In this document: one piece after another, positions 7,445 to 16,121 of the stretch | Layout: every line of letters begins with the position of its first letter | Position numbering within the stretch: position 1 is the stretch's first letter | Assembly (NCBI GenBank): GCA_045637775.1 | Contig: JAZUAC010000062.1 | Coordinates: 1-64,000 of the forward strand | Origin: UMGS172 sp045637775 | Lineage (GTDB): Bacteria > Bacillota > Clostridia > Oscillospirales > Acutalibacteraceae | Reading direction: 5' to 3' | DNA length: 64,000 nt | Notes under the pieces: generated by a model | Seen by the model: the letters and a program-made list of their open reading frames with translations, nothing else | Told to the model about the DNA's origin: nothing | The model's database searches: none | Program-made: the position numbers and the translations under genes

Positions 7445-8099
7445 TTGCCATCTTCTCCTGCTTGACCTTGTGGTCGATAACATGACGCGAGGCCAATTCT
7501 TTTCTTATATCGTTGACCGAAATGCCGTTTTCAACCATAAGCACCATGATGTGATAAGCAAGGTCGGCAATCTCGTAAACAGTTTCTTTTTTATCGTGAT
7601 CCTTGGCGGCAATGATAACCTCGGTACACTCCTCACCAACCTTTTTGAGAATCTTATCAAGACCCTTTGAGAAAAGATAGGTGGTGTAAGAACCCTCGGG
7701 CATGGTTGCCTTTCGACCCTCCAACAAGGCGTAAAGCTCGTCCATCGAGTATTCCGAAAGCTCGTCACTCTGCCAAACGGTTTCGGTAAAGCATGAGTCG
7801 GTACCCTTATGGCAGGCAGGACCATCCTTCTCAACCACAACGGTCAAAGCGTCACGGTCACAGTCGGCGGTTATCGACACAATGTGCTGATAGTTGCCGC
7901 TGGTTTCACCTTTGAGCCAAAGCTCCTGACGAGAACGGCTGTAAAAACAGGTCAATCCCTTTTCCATTGAGATTTTAAGGCTTTCCTCGTTCATATAAGC
8001 CAAGGTCAGCACCTTTTTGGTCAAAGAATCGACCACGATGGCGGGAATAAGTCCCTTTTCATCAAATTTAAGTTGAGAAATATCAAAATTAGTGTTCAT
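7431..8099 (-). CDS. hisI: Bifunctional phosphoribosyl-AMP cyclohydrolase / phosphoribosyl-ATP pyrophosphatase
   Basis: This 222-residue fusion performs steps 2 and 3 of histidine synthesis. The N-terminal HisI half shows MNEESLKISMEKG, FYSRSRQELWLKGETSGN and the zinc-type segment DCDRDALTVVVEKDGPACH. The C-terminal HisE half shows KKVGEECTEVIIAAKDHD with the MazG-like metal-binding glutamates. It lies between hisF (3 bases upstream) and hisK (14-base overlap). Length fits the normal HisIE fusion. Confidence 0.96.
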   Translation of the reverse strand: MNTNFDISQLKFDEKGLIPAIVVDSLTKKVLTLAYMNEESLKISMEKGLTCFYSRSRQELWLKGETSGNYQHIVSITADCDRDALTVVVEKDGPACHKGTDSCFTETVWQSDELSEYSMDELYALLEGRKATMPEGSYTTYLFSKGLDKILKKVGEECTEVIIAAKDHDKKETVYEIADLAYHIMVLMVENGISVNDIRKELASRHVIDHKVKQEKMASDND

Positions 8100-8102
8100 A
8101 AA

Positions 8103-8861
8103 TTATAACCTCACTAAAATATCGTTGGCTTTAAGTTCGTTTTTAAGGTCTTCTATCTTGACCTCGCCAAAATGGAATATCGAAGCGGCAAGTCCTGCCG
8201 AAACCCTGGGGTCGGTTTTAAAAAGCTCGGTGAAATGGTCAATTCCGCCGGCCCCTCCCGAAGCAATAACGGGCACCTTTACGGCATCGCACACGGCTGA
8301 CAGCATTTCCAAATCAAAGCCTTTTTTAACACCGTCGGTGTCAATAGAATTAACAACAACCTCGCCTGCACCCATATCAACACAGCGTTTTATCCACTCA
8401 ATGGCTTCCATTCCTGTGTTTTCACGGCCACCTTTAGAGAAAACGGTGAATTTTCCGTCAACCCTTTTTATGTCGGCTGACAAAACAACACATTGGTCGC
8501 CATATTTTTTTGCGGCATCCTCAACAAGCTGAGGGTTGCGGATTGCACCCGAGTTGACACTGACCTTATCGGCACCGCATTTAAGCACACGGTCAAAATC
8601 GTCAAGCGTGTTGATACCGCCGCCAACCGTCAAGGGGATAAAGATTTTTGAGGCAACCTCACGCAAAATGTCAGTGAAAAGCTGTCTGCCTTCAAAAGAC
8701 GCGGTTATGTCATAAAAAACAAGCTCATCGGCACCGCAATTACTATAATACTCGGCAAGAGAAACGGGGTCGGAAACATCGTTCAGACCTTCAAAGTTAA
8801 CACCTTTTACAACTCGTCCGTTTTTAACATCAAGGCAGGGAATGATTCTTTTGGTTATCAT
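8103..8861 (-). CDS. hisF: Imidazole glycerol phosphate synthase, cyclase subunit
   Basis: A 252-residue (beta/alpha)8 barrel starting KRIIPCLDVKNGRVVKGVNF, with VGGGINTLDDF, SVNSGAIRNPQLV, EVVVNSIDTDGVKKGFD and VIASGGAGG phosphate-binding motifs. With HisH it converts PRFAR and ammonia to imidazole glycerol phosphate and AICAR. The two catalytic aspartates are visible as CLDVK and NSIDTDG. The start overlaps the hisA stop by four bases (ATGA type), which implies translational coupling. Confidence 0.97.
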   Translation of the reverse strand: MITKRIIPCLDVKNGRVVKGVNFEGLNDVSDPVSLAEYYSNCGADELVFYDITASFEGRQLFTDILREVASKIFIPLTVGGGINTLDDFDRVLKCGADKVSVNSGAIRNPQLVEDAAKKYGDQCVVLSADIKRVDGKFTVFSKGGRENTGMEAIEWIKRCVDMGAGEVVVNSIDTDGVKKGFDLEMLSAVCDAVKVPVIASGGAGGIDHFTELFKTDPRVSAGLAASIFHFGEVKIEDLKNELKANDILVRL

Positions 8862-9571
8862 TTTGCTGCCTCCAATGCTTCGCTTAAATCAATAGCGCCC
8901 GTGTAATAAGCCTTGCCGATAATACATCCGTAAATGTCCATTTCGCGCAATGCCTTAACATCGTCCATACTCGAAACACCACCCGAAGCGGTAATGTTCA
9001 TTGAGAATTTCTGCGACATTTCACGGTAAAGCGGCAGATTTGTGCCCTTCATTGCACCGTCTTTCGAAACATCGGTACAAATGATGCAGGAAACGCCTAA
9101 AGCTTGCATTTTTTCGCAGAATTCCATTCCTGTAAACTGTGATTTTTCAAGCCATCCCTTGATGGCAACAAAACCGTCCTTAATATCGACTCCAACGGCA
9201 ATTTTATCACCGTGTTTTTTAACGGCTTCGGTCAAAAATGCCTCGTCGTTTACAGCGGCGGTGCCCAAAATAACACGGTCAACCCCTGCTGAAAGGTACT
9301 TTTCAACCGTTTCCATATTGCGAATGCCACCGCCGATTTCGATGAAAAGTTTAGTGGTTTCGCGAATCTTTTTAACGGTTTCAATGTTGGGTGTGCCGCC
9401 ATCCTTGGCGCCCTCAAGGTCGACCAAATGAATGTGTGTAGCACCTTTAGATTCAAAATCGCGTGCAACGGCCGAAGGGTCATCGTTATATACCGTCATT
9501 TGGGCATAGTCACCCTTAAAAAGTCGGACAGCCTTGCCGCCGACAATATCAATAGCGGGGAAAATTATCAT
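8858..9571 (-). CDS. hisA: ProFAR isomerase
   Basis: A 237-residue (beta/alpha)8 barrel paralogous to HisF. Motifs: FPAIDIVGGKAVRLFKGDY at the N-terminus with the catalytic aspartate of AIDI, IEIGGGIRNMETV, RVILGTAAV, CTDVSKDGAMKGTN with the second catalytic aspartate, and ITASGGVSS. It isomerises the aminoaldose ProFAR to the aminoketose PRFAR. It sits between hisH and hisF, the common order, and overlaps hisF by four bases. Confidence 0.97.
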   Translation of the reverse strand: MIIFPAIDIVGGKAVRLFKGDYAQMTVYNDDPSAVARDFESKGATHIHLVDLEGAKDGGTPNIETVKKIRETTKLFIEIGGGIRNMETVEKYLSAGVDRVILGTAAVNDEAFLTEAVKKHGDKIAVGVDIKDGFVAIKGWLEKSQFTGMEFCEKMQALGVSCIICTDVSKDGAMKGTNLPLYREMSQKFSMNITASGGVSSMDDVKALREMDIYGCIIGKAYYTGAIDLSEALEAAK

Positions 9572-9573
9572 AA

Positions 9574-10188
9574 TCAGCCGTCCTCCTCACAAAATGCTTT
9601 TAAAATATTAAGTCCCACATTTCCGCTTTTTTCGGGGTGGAACTGACAACCGAAAACATTGCCGTTTTGTACCGCGGCGGTGACAGGAATGCCATATTCA
9701 CTCGAAGCAATCAGGCTTTCATCGCAACCGTCGGCAAAATAAGAGTGAACAAAATAAACACAGTCGCCCTCATTGATATACTTAAAAATGGGGGAGGGGT
9801 TGTGGAATTTCAAAGCATTCCAACCCATGTGCGGAATATCCAAATTCTCGGGGATTCGGCCTTTCATGGCAACAACCTTACCTTTGATAAGACCAAGACC
9901 CTTGTGCACACCGTACTCATGGCTTTCCTCAAAAAGCATCTGCATTCCAAGGCAGATACCCATTATGGGCGTGCCATTCTTGGCTTTTTGAATAATCAAC
10001 TCATCAAGCCCGTTGTGAGAGAGTTTTTTTCTCGCATCCTCAAAAGCACCTACACCGGGCAGGATAATCTTATCGGCTTTTTTTATAATATCGGGGTCAC
10101 CGGTGACGGTCACATCGGCTCCGACACATTTTAACGACGAACAGAGTGAGAAAAGGTTTCCCACTCCGTAATCTATTACTGCTATCAT
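9574..10188 (-). CDS. hisH: Imidazole glycerol phosphate synthase, glutaminase subunit
   Basis: A 204-residue class I glutamine amidotransferase. It begins MIAVIDYGVGNLFSL, carries the nucleophile elbow GICLGMQMLFEES near residue 80 with the catalytic cysteine, and ends with CQFHPEKSGNVG containing the catalytic histidine and glutamate. It supplies ammonia to HisF. It starts immediately after the hisB stop and ends two bases before hisA, consistent with tight operon translation. Confidence 0.97.
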   Translation of the reverse strand: MIAVIDYGVGNLFSLCSSLKCVGADVTVTGDPDIIKKADKIILPGVGAFEDARKKLSHNGLDELIIQKAKNGTPIMGICLGMQMLFEESHEYGVHKGLGLIKGKVVAMKGRIPENLDIPHMGWNALKFHNPSPIFKYINEGDCVYFVHSYFADGCDESLIASSEYGIPVTAAVQNGNVFGCQFHPEKSGNVGLNILKAFCEEDG

Positions 10189-10776
10189 TTAAAGTACACC
10201 CTTTGTGGAAGGAATTTCGTCTGAGAATTTGGGGTCAATGCTGACGGCATCTTTTAGCGATCTTGCAACCGATTTAAAGGTGCCCTCGATAATGTGGTGG
10301 GTATTTTCACCGTCAAACTGCTTGATGTGAAGTGTCAACTCGGCATTGCGAACAAACGCCATAAAGAACTCCTCAACCAACTCGGTGTCAAAGTCGCCAA
10401 CCTTTTCGGTAAGACCTTGGAAGGTGCATTTAAGGTAACTTCTACCCGAAATATCAACCGCCGAAAGGATGAGTGCCTCATCCATGGGAAGAATCATATT
10501 GCCATAGCGGATGATACCTTTTTTATCGCCCAAAGCCTCTTTAAAGCACTGACCCAACACAATACCGATGTCCTCGGCGGTGTGGTGGTAGTCAACCTCA
10601 ACATCACCCTTGCAGGTAACATCCAGGTCAAATCGACCGTGCTTGGCAAAAAGGGTCAGCATATGGTCTAAAAATCCGCAACCTGTCTGGACGGTGGATT
10701 TACCCTCACCGTCAAGGTTTAAGGTCATTTTAATATCGGTTTCGTTTGTTTTGCGGGCAATTTCGGCTATTCTCAT
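10189..10776 (-). CDS. hisB: Imidazoleglycerol-phosphate dehydratase
   Basis: A 195-residue monofunctional HisB: GCGFLDHMLTLFAKHGRFDL, DYHHTAEDIGIVLG, ELVEEFFMAFVRNA, THHIIEGTFKSVARSLKDA and the conserved end PSTKGVL. The histidine-rich motifs bind the manganese ions. It makes imidazoleacetol phosphate. I start at the ATG at 10776 because GGAGG lies upstream; the frame extends ten codons further into hisC without a better site. There is no phosphatase domain, which explains the separate hisK at the end of the operon. Confidence 0.95.
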   Translation of the reverse strand: MRIAEIARKTNETDIKMTLNLDGEGKSTVQTGCGFLDHMLTLFAKHGRFDLDVTCKGDVEVDYHHTAEDIGIVLGQCFKEALGDKKGIIRYGNMILPMDEALILSAVDISGRSYLKCTFQGLTEKVGDFDTELVEEFFMAFVRNAELTLHIKQFDGENTHHIIEGTFKSVARSLKDAVSIDPKFSDEIPSTKGVL

Positions 10777-10778
10777 TT

Positions 10779-11834
10779 TTAAGCCTCCAATATCTTTTTT
10801 GTGCATTCAACAAAGGCTTCCATTTCCTCTCGGCTGCCAATTGTAATGCGGTTAAAATCCTTGATTTTTTCTTTTGTGAAGTGGCGGACAAGAATGCCGT
10901 TGTCCTTCAATTTAAGGTATAAATCCTCACCGCTGATTTTATCCGACTTGGCAAAAATGAAATTTGCTTTGGACGGAATAACATAAAATCCCAAAAGTTC
11001 AAGCTCACGGGTGGTGTATTCGCGGTTTTCGATGATTTTTTGACAATTTTCCATGTAATAATCGTTGTCTTTGACTGCCGCAACACCTGCCGCCATCGTA
11101 AGACGGTTTATGTTATAAGGGTTGGTTGAATATTTAATGCGCTCAAGGTCGGCAATCAGTTCCTCATCGGCAATACAGAAACCTAAACGAGCACCCGCCA
11201 TACTGCGTGATTTTGAAAAGGTTTGAACCACCAAAAGATTTTTATATTTTTGAATAAGCGGATAGGCCGACTCACCGCCAAAGTCTACATAAGCCTCGTC
11301 AATCACAACAACGCTGTCGGGATTGGCTTTCAATATGTCCTCGATTTGAGTCAAGGAAAGGCAAAGACCCGTGGGTGCATTGGGATTGGCAATGACCACC
11401 ATTTTGCCTTCACCTTTGTAATCGGCAGGGTCAATGGAAAAATCGTCCTTCAAAGGAACGGTTACATAGTCAATACCGTGAAGTTCGGCAAAAACGCTGT
11501 AAAAACCGTAGCTTATCTCAGGGAACATTGCACCCTTTTCGGTGAATGCCATAAACGAGAAATTGAGTATATCGTCCGAACCGTTGGAAAGGAAAATATT
11601 TTCAGGGGTCACTCCGTGCAACTCGGCCAAAGCGGTTTTAAGCGCAATACCGGTCGGGTCGGAATAAAGACGAAGGTCTTTGACCTCTTGACTGTTCACG
11701 GCCTTGATAACACCCTCTGACGGCGGAAAAGGTGACTCATTGGTATTAAGTTTTATATATTTTTTATCTCTCGGTTGCTCACCGGGGGTATAAACCTCCA
11801 ACGACGAGTACCGATTTTTCAAAAACTTACTCAT
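10779..11834 (-). CDS. hisC: Histidinol-phosphate aminotransferase
   Basis: A 351-residue PLP enzyme of aminotransferase class I/II. Visible are KLNTNESPFPPS at the N-terminus, FLSNGSDDILNF, the NPNAPTG motif near residue 128, VIDEAYVDFGG, and the PLP lysine in QTFSKSRSMAGARLGF near residue 208. It transaminates imidazoleacetol phosphate with glutamate. Its ATG overlaps the hisD stop by four bases. Length and motif order are normal for HisC. Confidence 0.96.
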   Translation of the reverse strand: MSKFLKNRYSSLEVYTPGEQPRDKKYIKLNTNESPFPPSEGVIKAVNSQEVKDLRLYSDPTGIALKTALAELHGVTPENIFLSNGSDDILNFSFMAFTEKGAMFPEISYGFYSVFAELHGIDYVTVPLKDDFSIDPADYKGEGKMVVIANPNAPTGLCLSLTQIEDILKANPDSVVVIDEAYVDFGGESAYPLIQKYKNLLVVQTFSKSRSMAGARLGFCIADEELIADLERIKYSTNPYNINRLTMAAGVAAVKDNDYYMENCQKIIENREYTTRELELLGFYVIPSKANFIFAKSDKISGEDLYLKLKDNGILVRHFTKEKIKDFNRITIGSREEMEAFVECTKKILEA

Positions 11835-13111
11835 TTTTCTTCCTCAAAACGAATTGTAGCACTCTTTGCGTGTGCAGTAAGACCCTCTTTTTCGGCAAAG
11901 AAGGCAACATCGTCAGCGACCTTTTTCAAAGCGTCGCGAGTGTAGTAGGTGTACTGACTCTTTTTCACAAAATCATCAACCGACAAGGGGCTGGAGAATC
12001 TTGCGGTGCCGCTTGTGGGCAATGTGTGGTTAGGGCCTGCATAGTAGTCACCCAAAGCCTCGGGACAATATTTACCCATGAAGATACTGCCTGCGTGCTT
12101 GATTTTGTCAAGATAATCAAACGGATTGTCAACGCAAATCTCCAAGTGCTCGGGAGCAATCTCGTTGGCAATGTCGATAGCCTTCATCAGACAGTCGGCA
12201 ACAATAATTTTACCGTTATTGTCAATGGAAATGCGTGCAATCTCCGAACGACTAAGCAAAGGTATCTGCTTTTCCAAAGAGTCGCTTACCGCGTTTGCCA
12301 AATCCATACTGTCGGTGACCAAAACGGCACTTGCCATTTTGTCATGCTCGGCTTGGGACAGCAAATCGGCGGCAACAAAATCGGGGTTGCAGGTGCCGTC
12401 GGCAACAACCAAAATCTCACTCGGGCCTGCAATCATATCAATCGAAACAAGGCCGAAAACCTGACGCTTGGCTTCGGCAACAAAGGCGTTACCGGGGCCA
12501 ACAATCTTGTCAACCTTGGGGACGGTTTCGGTGCCGTACGAGAGTGCGGCGATAGCCTGAGCGCCACCTGTTTTAAAGATTCGGTCAACACCTGCAATTT
12601 TTGCGGCGGCAAGAATTACGGGGTTTACCTTACCGTCGGCACTCGGCGGTGTGGTTATGCAAATTTCCTTACATCCTGCAATTTTTGCGGGGATACTGTC
12701 CATCAAAACGGTGGAAGGGTAAGCGGCTGTGCCACCGGGAACATAAAGACCAACCTTTTCAATGGGTGTGACCTTTTGTCCTGTGACAATACCGTCTTTT
12801 TCCGAGATAATGAAGCTCTGTCTTACCTGCTTTTCGTGGAAATTGCGGATGTTTTCGGCAGCAGTGCGAATAATTTCCAAAAACTTGGGCTCGACCGCAT
12901 TAAAAGCCTCTTCGATTTCGGCTTCGCTAACCTCTAAAGAGGTCAAAACTGCCTTGTCAAACTTTTCGGCATATTTAATAAGAGCCTTATCGCCGTTTTG
13001 TTTTACATCCTCAATAATTTCGGTAACAATGGATGACACATCGGTAGCGGCGGTGCCACGGGCAAAAATTTCACTGTTCGGCACATCGCCGTATTTCAAA
13101 ATCTTAATCAT
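11831..13111 (-). CDS. hisD: Histidinol dehydrogenase
   Basis: A 426-residue zinc- and NAD-dependent enzyme for the last two oxidations, histidinol to histidine. Signature motifs are GLYVPGGTAAYPSTVLM, GPGNAFVAEAKRQVFG, DMIAGPSEILVVAD, LLSQAEHD with zinc ligands, ICVDNPFDY, and GPNHTLPTSGTARFSSPL. It overlaps hisG by eight bases and hisC by four. Full-length, no anomalies. Confidence 0.97.
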   Translation of the reverse strand: MIKILKYGDVPNSEIFARGTAATDVSSIVTEIIEDVKQNGDKALIKYAEKFDKAVLTSLEVSEAEIEEAFNAVEPKFLEIIRTAAENIRNFHEKQVRQSFIISEKDGIVTGQKVTPIEKVGLYVPGGTAAYPSTVLMDSIPAKIAGCKEICITTPPSADGKVNPVILAAAKIAGVDRIFKTGGAQAIAALSYGTETVPKVDKIVGPGNAFVAEAKRQVFGLVSIDMIAGPSEILVVADGTCNPDFVAADLLSQAEHDKMASAVLVTDSMDLANAVSDSLEKQIPLLSRSEIARISIDNNGKIIVADCLMKAIDIANEIAPEHLEICVDNPFDYLDKIKHAGSIFMGKYCPEALGDYYAGPNHTLPTSGTARFSSPLSVDDFVKKSQYTYYTRDALKKVADDVAFFAEKEGLTAHAKSATIRFEEEK

Positions 13112-13739
13112 TTGATTTCACCTGCTTTAAAAGTCCCTCACGGACTTTTTCAATCAATTCGTTTTTAAACTTGTAACTCGACTTGTTGGCAATAAGACGG
13201 GCACTAATGGGGAGTATAGTTTCCTTTGGTTCAAGGTCGTTTTCCAACAAGGTTTTGCCGGTTTCAACAATATCAACTATAACATCCGAAAGTCCCAAAA
13301 TCGGGGCAATCTCAATTGAACCGTTGAGCTTGATAATGTCAATATCGCGGCACTTTTCGGCATAAAACTTTGATGCGATGTTGGTGAACTTGGTTGCAAC
13401 GCGCAAGGTTGAGTTGGGGTCATCTCTGAAATCCTTTTTTGCGGCAACGGCCATACGGCACTTGCCCAACCCTAAATCAAGCAGCTCATAAACATCGGGC
13501 GAATATTCAAGCAAAATATCCTTGCCTGCAACACCAATGTCAGCGGCTCCGCGTTCAACATAGATAGCAACATCGGAGGGCTTTACCCAAAAGTAACGAA
13601 CACCAACCTCTGTATTTTCAAAGATCAGCTTGCGGTTAGGCTCTTTTATAGAAGGGCAGGGGAAACCGCTTTTTTCAAACATATCGTAAACCTTTTCACC
13701 CAAGCGACCCTTGGGAAGTGCCACATTAATCATTTCCAT
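13104..13739 (-). CDS. hisG: ATP phosphoribosyltransferase, short-form catalytic subunit
   Basis: The 211-residue product starts MINVALPKGRLGEKVYDMF (after two extra codons from the chosen ATG) and has DVAIYVERGAADIGVAGKD and LNGSIEIAPILGLSDVIVDI with the phosphoribosyl-binding region ETGKTL. The length shows the short form that lacks the C-terminal regulatory domain and needs HisZ. It catalyses the committed step joining ATP and PRPP. It overlaps hisZ by 14 bases, which matches a requirement for equal amounts of the two subunits. Confidence 0.96.
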   Translation of the reverse strand: MEMINVALPKGRLGEKVYDMFEKSGFPCPSIKEPNRKLIFENTEVGVRYFWVKPSDVAIYVERGAADIGVAGKDILLEYSPDVYELLDLGLGKCRMAVAAKKDFRDDPNSTLRVATKFTNIASKFYAEKCRDIDIIKLNGSIEIAPILGLSDVIVDIVETGKTLLENDLEPKETILPISARLIANKSSYKFKNELIEKVREGLLKQVKSND

Positions 13740-14835
13740 TTACGGTTTCCAATCCTTTCTCGGTTATTTTAAGCAACTGGCGGAAGCGAAGATTTTGAGG
13801 CACTTCTTTGGCAACAAGCACCGAATTACCGCCCGAGGACAGCATTTCAGAGGTCTTGATAGCGGCGGCAATATCCTCACCGTACAAAAGCACGGTATCA
13901 ACATCATATTCAGCCAAATTTCGGTCATAACGGCCGAGTTCATCAAGATAAACGGCAAAACCAATAGCACCTGCGGTGCGGTGAAGCTTTTTCATCAGCT
14001 TGTCATACTGACCGCCCGATAAAACGGCATCGGGAATATTGCGGATGTAACCCTTAAAGACCACACCGCTGTAATAACTCATTGTGCCGATGCAGGAAAA
14101 ATCAACAATAAGCTTGACATTACTGCCAAGGCCCGAAAGCACGTTGTATATGGTTTCAAACTCGGTCAATGCGCTCAAAACCGCATCGGACGAATAGACC
14201 GATTTAACCGCATTGAAGGCATCTGCGGCCGAAACATAGTTTTTGGTGAACACGGTCAAGCATTCGGGTGCAATACCGTTATCCTCGCAAAGTCCCTTCA
14301 AATCGTCGGTGTTTTTGGAATTGATAAAGGTGATAACCTTTGTGCGAAGCTCTTTTGACAGATTCAACTCGTCAAAAGCGGCCTCAATCAGTCCAACGTG
14401 TGACATTTCAAGCAAAGAGTTACTGTCAACCGTTTCAAGACTCTTGACTGCAAGGCTCAAAACTTCGCAAACCTCAAAAAGACCGATATTTCCGATGCAC
14501 TCCAAACCTGTTTGCATAATTTCCTTATAGGTGTGGGTGCTGCCAGAAATACGGTAGACATTCTCATTATAATAAAGCTTGTGCACACCGTCTGAATCCT
14601 TTGAGTTGTTGATTATAGACAGAGTGACGTCGGGCTTTAATGCCTTTAATCTTCCGTTAGTGTCGGTAAAGGTTATAATGCCGTCGGACACAAGGAAGTC
14701 CTTGTTTCTGACATAAAGGTCATACTCCTCAAACTTGCTCATTTTAAATTGAGTGTAACCGAAACGGCGATAAAGTGAGCGAAGGGCATAGACCGCCGCT
14801 TCTTCACGTTTTAACAATCTTTCGTCAATAGCCAT
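13726..14835 (-). CDS. hisZ: ATP phosphoribosyltransferase regulatory subunit
   Basis: A 369-residue paralogue of histidyl-tRNA synthetase without aminoacylation motifs complete enough for charging. It shows FEEYDLYVRNKDFLVSDGII, LKPDVTLSII, QTGLECIGNIG, and late VLSGGQYDKLM, the class II synthetase-like fold of HisZ. It holds HisG in the active, histidine-sensitive octamer. I start at 14835, where GGAGG precedes ATG; the frame upstream (to 14886) lacks a site. It is first in the operon with its own promoter 50 bases away. Confidence 0.94.
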   Translation of the reverse strand: MAIDERLLKREEAAVYALRSLYRRFGYTQFKMSKFEEYDLYVRNKDFLVSDGIITFTDTNGRLKALKPDVTLSIINNSKDSDGVHKLYYNENVYRISGSTHTYKEIMQTGLECIGNIGLFEVCEVLSLAVKSLETVDSNSLLEMSHVGLIEAAFDELNLSKELRTKVITFINSKNTDDLKGLCEDNGIAPECLTVFTKNYVSAADAFNAVKSVYSSDAVLSALTEFETIYNVLSGLGSNVKLIVDFSCIGTMSYYSGVVFKGYIRNIPDAVLSGGQYDKLMKKLHRTAGAIGFAVYLDELGRYDRNLAEYDVDTVLLYGEDIAAAIKTSEMLSSGGNSVLVAKEVPQNLRFRQLLKITEKGLETVNGND

Positions 14836-14887
14836 TTTTACCTCCAAAAAAGAGAATAGTATACCCTTGAGTGTTCTTTGTTTCATT

Positions 14888-14916
14888 ACTCTACCATATT
14901 AGCAGACTAAAGTCAA
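14888..14916 (-). promoter_or_regulatory. Promoter of the histidine operon
   Basis: Minus strand TTGACT (14916-14911), 17 bases, TAGAGT (14893-14888). The leader before hisZ is only about 50 bases. It has no histidine-rich leader peptide and no T-box, so control by attenuation is not evident. Confidence 0.7.
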
Positions 14917-14945
14917 GAGTTTTATTTATAAATTTTATGTTTTTA

Positions 14946-14974
14946 TTGACTTAAAACGAAGCCTATTATACAAT
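14946..14974 (+). promoter_or_regulatory. Promoter of the SGNH hydrolase gene
   Basis: TTGACT (14946-14951), 17 bases, TACAAT (14969-14974), divergent from the his promoter and 30 bases from its -35. Confidence 0.75.
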
Positions 14975-15001
14975 GTATATATAAATTTATCAATAGCAAG
15001 G

Positions 15002-16087
15002 ATGATAAAAGTGAGTGATATTTCAAAAATTGATAAAAATTTTGCCGTAAAACCCATTGAAACGGACCAAGATACTGTATTTTTCAACTGCTTGGAAGAG
15101 CCTTTTAAGGTTTATGGCCTTATGTTCCCCCAAAACGAGGACGACGTTTTCCACAGAATGCCTTACGAGGTTGCAAAAACTGTGAACGAAGGTGTCCATA
15201 CACTCAATCACCATTCCGCAGGCGGCCGTGTGAAGTTCAGAACAAATTCTCCGTATATCGTCATTCGTGCAAAGGAGCCTGCCATCTACCGTGCACCGCA
15301 TTTCACCCTTTGCGGAAGCGCAGGCTTTGACCTTTACAAAAATGTTAACGGAGAGGATATGTACGTCAGCTCGTTTATGCCGCCCTTTGATATGAAGGAT
15401 GGCTTCGAGGCCAAAAGGGAAACAGAACTTGACGGAGAAACCGATATTACCATTCATTTTCCGCTTTATTCAAGGGTCAAAAGCCTTGAGATAGGAATTA
15501 AGGTAGGCTCAACGCTCAAAGCCGCCGATGATTATAATTATACCGTTCCCGTTGTTTATTACGGTTCTTCCATCACTCAAGGAGGATGTGCATCGCGTCC
15601 CGGTATGGCTTATCAGAACATTATCTCGCGTGAGCTTTCTTGCGACCACATAAACCTCGGTTTTTCGGGCAGTGCGAAGGCAGAGGATACCATTGCCGAA
15701 TATATTGCAGGGCTTACAATGTCGGTCTTTGTTTATGACTACGACCACAACGCCCCAAGCCTTGAGCATTTGCAGAACACACATTCAAGAATGTTCAAAA
15801 TCATCCGCGAAAAGCAGCCTGATTTGCCAATTATTATGGTTTCGGCACCCAACGGACGTCCCAATGCCGCTTGGAAGCATCGCCGTGATGTTATCAAGGC
15901 AACCTATGATGAAGCAATTGCCAACGGTGACCGAAATGTTTGGTTTATTGACGGCAGTGAAATGATGAAATTCCCCGGTGGCAATGAAGCTACCGTTGAC
16001 AACTGTCACCCCACCGACCTCGGATTCAGACGCATGGCCGATGTTATCGGCGCCGCAGTTAAAGAGGTTTTGGAAAAGATTAAGTAA
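15002..16087 (+). CDS. SGNH/GDSL-type hydrolase with N-terminal beta domain
   Basis: The 361-residue protein has a C-terminal SGNH hydrolase fold: VVYYGSSITQGG near residue 185 (nucleophile serine), NLGFSGSAK near 219, DYDHNAP near 244, and DNCHPTDLGF near 332 with the Asp-x-x-His pair. About 180 N-terminal residues form a beta-rich domain seen in related two-domain esterases acting on carbohydrate esters. There is no signal peptide, so it is probably cytoplasmic. It may deacetylate imported oligosaccharides. The GH16 enzyme gene follows 34 bases later, which supports a glycan role. Start ATG with AAGGATG-type weak site. Confidence 0.85.
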   Translation: MIKVSDISKIDKNFAVKPIETDQDTVFFNCLEEPFKVYGLMFPQNEDDVFHRMPYEVAKTVNEGVHTLNHHSAGGRVKFRTNSPYIVIRAKEPAIYRAPHFTLCGSAGFDLYKNVNGEDMYVSSFMPPFDMKDGFEAKRETELDGETDITIHFPLYSRVKSLEIGIKVGSTLKAADDYNYTVPVVYYGSSITQGGCASRPGMAYQNIISRELSCDHINLGFSGSAKAEDTIAEYIAGLTMSVFVYDYDHNAPSLEHLQNTHSRMFKIIREKQPDLPIIMVSAPNGRPNAAWKHRRDVIKATYDEAIANGDRNVWFIDGSEMMKFPGGNEATVDNCHPTDLGFRRMADVIGAAVKEVLEKIK

Positions 16088-16121
16088 CAAATAGCAAAAA
16101 TCGAACGTAAGAGGTGGTATT

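Noticed and set aside
11870..12937. 355-codon plus-strand frame inside hisD
   Set aside because: Antisense shadow of a gene with all HisD motifs; no ribosome site and an implausible composition.
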